Shown here piece after piece: positions 39,124-41,128 of a stretch of DNA of 41,128 bases. This stretch comes from an uncultured Collinsella sp. Its GTDB lineage: Bacteria; Actinomycetota; Coriobacteriia; Coriobacteriales; Coriobacteriaceae. How positions within the stretch are numbered: the first letter of the stretch is position 1; every line of letters starts with the position of its first letter. The position numbers were made by a program, and so were the translations under genes. Under the pieces are notes generated by a model. That model saw nothing but the letters and a program-made list of their open reading frames with translations. It was not told where the DNA came from and ran no database searches. The stretch covers positions 1 to 41,128 of the forward strand of contig CABSAN010000016.1 of the NCBI GenBank assembly GCA_902475785.1. The letters run 5' to 3'.

Positions 39124-40434
39124 TCATTGTTTTATCTGCTTAAACAGTGCGGTCTCCTTTATCTTAGACATGTCGCATTCTCCTAATTGTATCTGTCGGC
39201 AAAGTTGGGCGAGTTCCGCTGCCGCCTTTCGGCCAAGACTAATTTCATTGCTATCGAGAACCGAATCGGTCTCGATACAAACGCACTCGGACTCGAAAGG
39301 AAATGACGTTACGTATGATTTAATTTCTGAATTCTTGTTCGATATACCGCAGTTTGCCACTCTGCAAATATTAACGAGCGGGACATTGATTCCGCCAAGT
39401 TGCTCGGTGTATTCGTTCATATCTGATAGATACAGAACATTTGATGGTTTAGCTGAATTAATAAATGCATCAAGCATGCCGGATAAATGAACGGCAACCG
39501 TCTTCTTGGAGAACAATGCTGTGAATAGTACCGCAGTCACTTCTTTAAAAGCTAGTTTATCAAGCTCATCAAGTATGTCTTCAATATTAGATAAATCAAT
39601 GAAGTGCAGGCTTGAAACATTATACGTCGACTCTTTTAACTGCGGAAATGTATAGTTTATTGCTTCAAGCCAATTCCGATAGGAATCTGTTTGCGTGTAA
39701 TGCACAACAAAATCGTTACCCAAACAATTCTCAATAAAGCTTTGGCTGAATTCGGGCGTTATACAATCTGGAAATCTATATTCGCATTCGGGATCGCTTC
39801 TTAATAATGGGAATGGGTCGGCTGCAAGGCGAAAGATCGCGCAAACCTTTACTGCCGCTTTGAAATACTCAGCGAAATTTTCATGAATTCGACCTGCGCT
39901 TTCGGGGGCCATCCCATAGGGCTTGGTATAAAAGGATTCGTGACCTTGTTTGTGGATATATTTATTTGCCCGCCTATTGAGTTTACTGATCAGCTCATCA
40001 ATTTCGGGCATTTGCTCAAGGAGCTCTCTGTACTCACTATCATTTGCGCGCAACATTCCTGATAACTCGGAAAATGAAGGAAATCTCTTAAGCGAGGCCC
40101 ACTTCTTGTAAGTTGCCTTTCGTTCAGTTTGCTCCAGATTAGTGAACAATGCCCCGATAAGGATGACCTCTCCAGCCTGTCTGACCGAATAGAACGCAGC
40201 GTCAAAGTAACCCTGATGAATTAGATCCAGAGAGTTAGCAAGTAGCTGGCAAGATTCAAGCAGAAACTGATTAAATGACGGCATTTCGACCATGCCACTT
40301 ATAGAATCCGCCAATTCGTCAACATAGCTGTATAGATGATAATAGTCGAGTGCATTCTCTTTTGTTATATACCGCTGAGGATGATATCTCCAGCTGAACA
40401 GCTGCCCATTTAGGTTTTCATTTTTGAAATTCAT
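39124..40434 (-). CDS. Unknown protein with HEPN-like N-terminal half, next to OLD-like nuclease
   Basis: 436 residues from ATG 40434 (a TTG nine bases earlier is also in frame). The N-terminal ~170 residues are helical: QLLANSLDLIHQGYFDAAFY, SVRQAGEVILIGALF, then LNRRANKYIHKQG, giving R-x5-H (R155...H161), the spacing of HEPN RNase sites. The C-terminal half alternates beta and alpha (SSLHFIDLSNIEDILDEL, VTAVLFTALFSKKTVAVHL, PSNVLYLSDMNEY) and is unrecognised. It lies 123 bases upstream of the OLD-like gene, same strand. HEPN assignment is motif-based only. Confidence 0.6.
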   Translation of the reverse strand: MNFKNENLNGQLFSWRYHPQRYITKENALDYYHLYSYVDELADSISGMVEMPSFNQFLLESCQLLANSLDLIHQGYFDAAFYSVRQAGEVILIGALFTNLEQTERKATYKKWASLKRFPSFSELSGMLRANDSEYRELLEQMPEIDELISKLNRRANKYIHKQGHESFYTKPYGMAPESAGRIHENFAEYFKAAVKVCAIFRLAADPFPLLRSDPECEYRFPDCITPEFSQSFIENCLGNDFVVHYTQTDSYRNWLEAINYTFPQLKESTYNVSSLHFIDLSNIEDILDELDKLAFKEVTAVLFTALFSKKTVAVHLSGMLDAFINSAKPSNVLYLSDMNEYTEQLGGINVPLVNICRVANCGISNKNSEIKSYVTSFPFESECVCIETDSVLDSNEISLGRKAAAELAQLCRQIQLGECDMSKIKETALFKQIKQ

Positions 40435-40559
40435 GTTGTCCAACTTTCGAGTCTTGCTTTAGCGATTACGCATTTCCAGCATGCGCATCTATCGGCCGGT
40501 TCAAATCTAGTGCTAACGTTTGTCTATATCTATGTCTGCCTTAGCGTAAGGTACATTTA

Positions 40560-41078
40560 ATGAGCGATAATAAATCAAGTCAGAATGCGCGCGAAGAGCT
40601 GGTGTTTAATGATGTTATCAATCTATCTTCAGCATCGGGGGGTTACAAGAAAAAGGCCGCTTTGAAGCTGAGTGGAACAATCAGCTCGGACGAAGAGCGG
40701 CCTGACCTTGTTGTTGAACGAGACGACGGCTCAATCATCGGAATAGAGCATTTTAGGATTGATCACCATATTAAGCGTGGGCGTACTGCTAACTCGAAAT
40801 CAGCAGAGCTAATGGCCAACGTGAATGCTCAGCACGAGAGGCTAAAGCCAGCACTCAACAGAAGTGACGAAGCACTAGATGAAATGGCTGAAGTAATCGC
40901 AAGTTTTACAACTAAAGAGATCTATCAGTGCCACACTGCTTGCTGCGATGATCTTTCACGTTCACTCTCTATTAGGTTGTTTGACAAAAGATTGGGGCAC
41001 GCACTTAAGCTATCGGATTACCGCAAAAACCTTATTGGGCGATATGACGATAATCGCAGCATTGAACTCGGCTGGTAG
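40560..41078 (+). pseudogene. Truncated nuclease-like protein (IGIEHF family)
   Basis: 172 residues, AAGG nine bases before the ATG. LVFNDVINLSSASGGYKKKA, then ERPDLVVERDDGSIIGIEHF with D...E spacing reminiscent of PD-(D/E)xK sites. The chain ends RYDDNRSIELGW; in related proteins I would expect the sequence to continue after IELG. The bases after the stop look like the end of an insertion sequence, so the gene is probably cut off. Divergent from the HEPN-like gene. Confidence 0.5.
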
Positions 41079-41128
41079 TGTCCCGAATGTTGGTGTAGAG
41101 CTCGGTTCTCGAGGGTAGCCGCAGGCTG
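41079..41128. mobile_element. Possible insertion-sequence end at window edge
   Basis: Starts TGTCCCGAATGTTGGTGTAG directly after the truncated gene. The form resembles IS256-type terminal repeats (TGTCC...TTGGTGTA). The rest lies outside the window, so this is tentative. Confidence 0.3.

Overview
The window looks like a chromosomal segment of a Coriobacteriia (Actinomycetota) gut bacterium, most likely Collinsella or a close relative. This is inferred from the GC-rich, SD-led, tightly overlapping core operon (coaBC, zinc-ribbon protein, NIF3, cysteine desulfurase, rpe, gpsA, plsY, der, DUF512, ispH, plsC, cmk, rluB, scpB, scpA, M50 protease, ABC-F), the LPxTA-type surface protein and the RloA/RloB-type defence genes. 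No rRNA is present, so the genus is an inference.

Layout. (1) 1-2850: end of an MFS transporter, a small ORF, and a one-chain permease-ATPase ABC exporter with a membrane-anchored partner. (2) 2850-4520: decayed accessory DNA with two strong hairpins, a remnant of a DnaQ-like exonuclease, small membrane proteins, and an overlooked 37-residue peptide gene. (3) 4550-11030: the most striking part. Two paralogous genes in the same orientation encode Flp/type-IV-prepilin-like proteins with a conserved stalk and a divergent DUF6273-like head. Each carries a long poly-G run inside the leader peptide. The 10-G copy is open (4689-5516) and the 11-G copy is frame-shifted off (9993-10980). Between them lie a large glycine-zipper membrane protein and an IS110-family element whose upstream non-coding end is a candidate bridge-RNA locus. 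(4) 11449-28720: tRNA-Pro and a long single-strand core operon. (5) 28696-30317: a duplicated block of about 650 bp, each copy with its own promoter, tRNA-Ala(GGC), terminator and a 156-bp inverted-repeat element, separated by a CAU tRNA. (6) 30363-41128: a defence-like accessory island around tRNA-Val. It holds a nuclease-like protein, a frame-shifted DUF3825 gene, a Fic-like/antitoxin pair, an RloA/RloB (AbiL-like) ATPase-TOPRIM pair, a sortase-anchored surface protein, a TOPRIM/AAA (OLD-like) nuclease beside a protein with a HEPN-like R-x5-H motif, and a truncated nuclease-like gene ending at what may be an insertion-sequence end.

How it works together. The core operon couples envelope lipid synthesis (gpsA, plsY, plsC), isoprenoid and cofactor synthesis (ispH, coaBC, cysteine desulfurase), ribosome work (der, rluB, ABC-F) and chromosome segregation (scpA/scpB). 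The flanks are horizontally mobile. The left flank appears dedicated to a switchable surface appendage, and the right flank to anti-phage functions.
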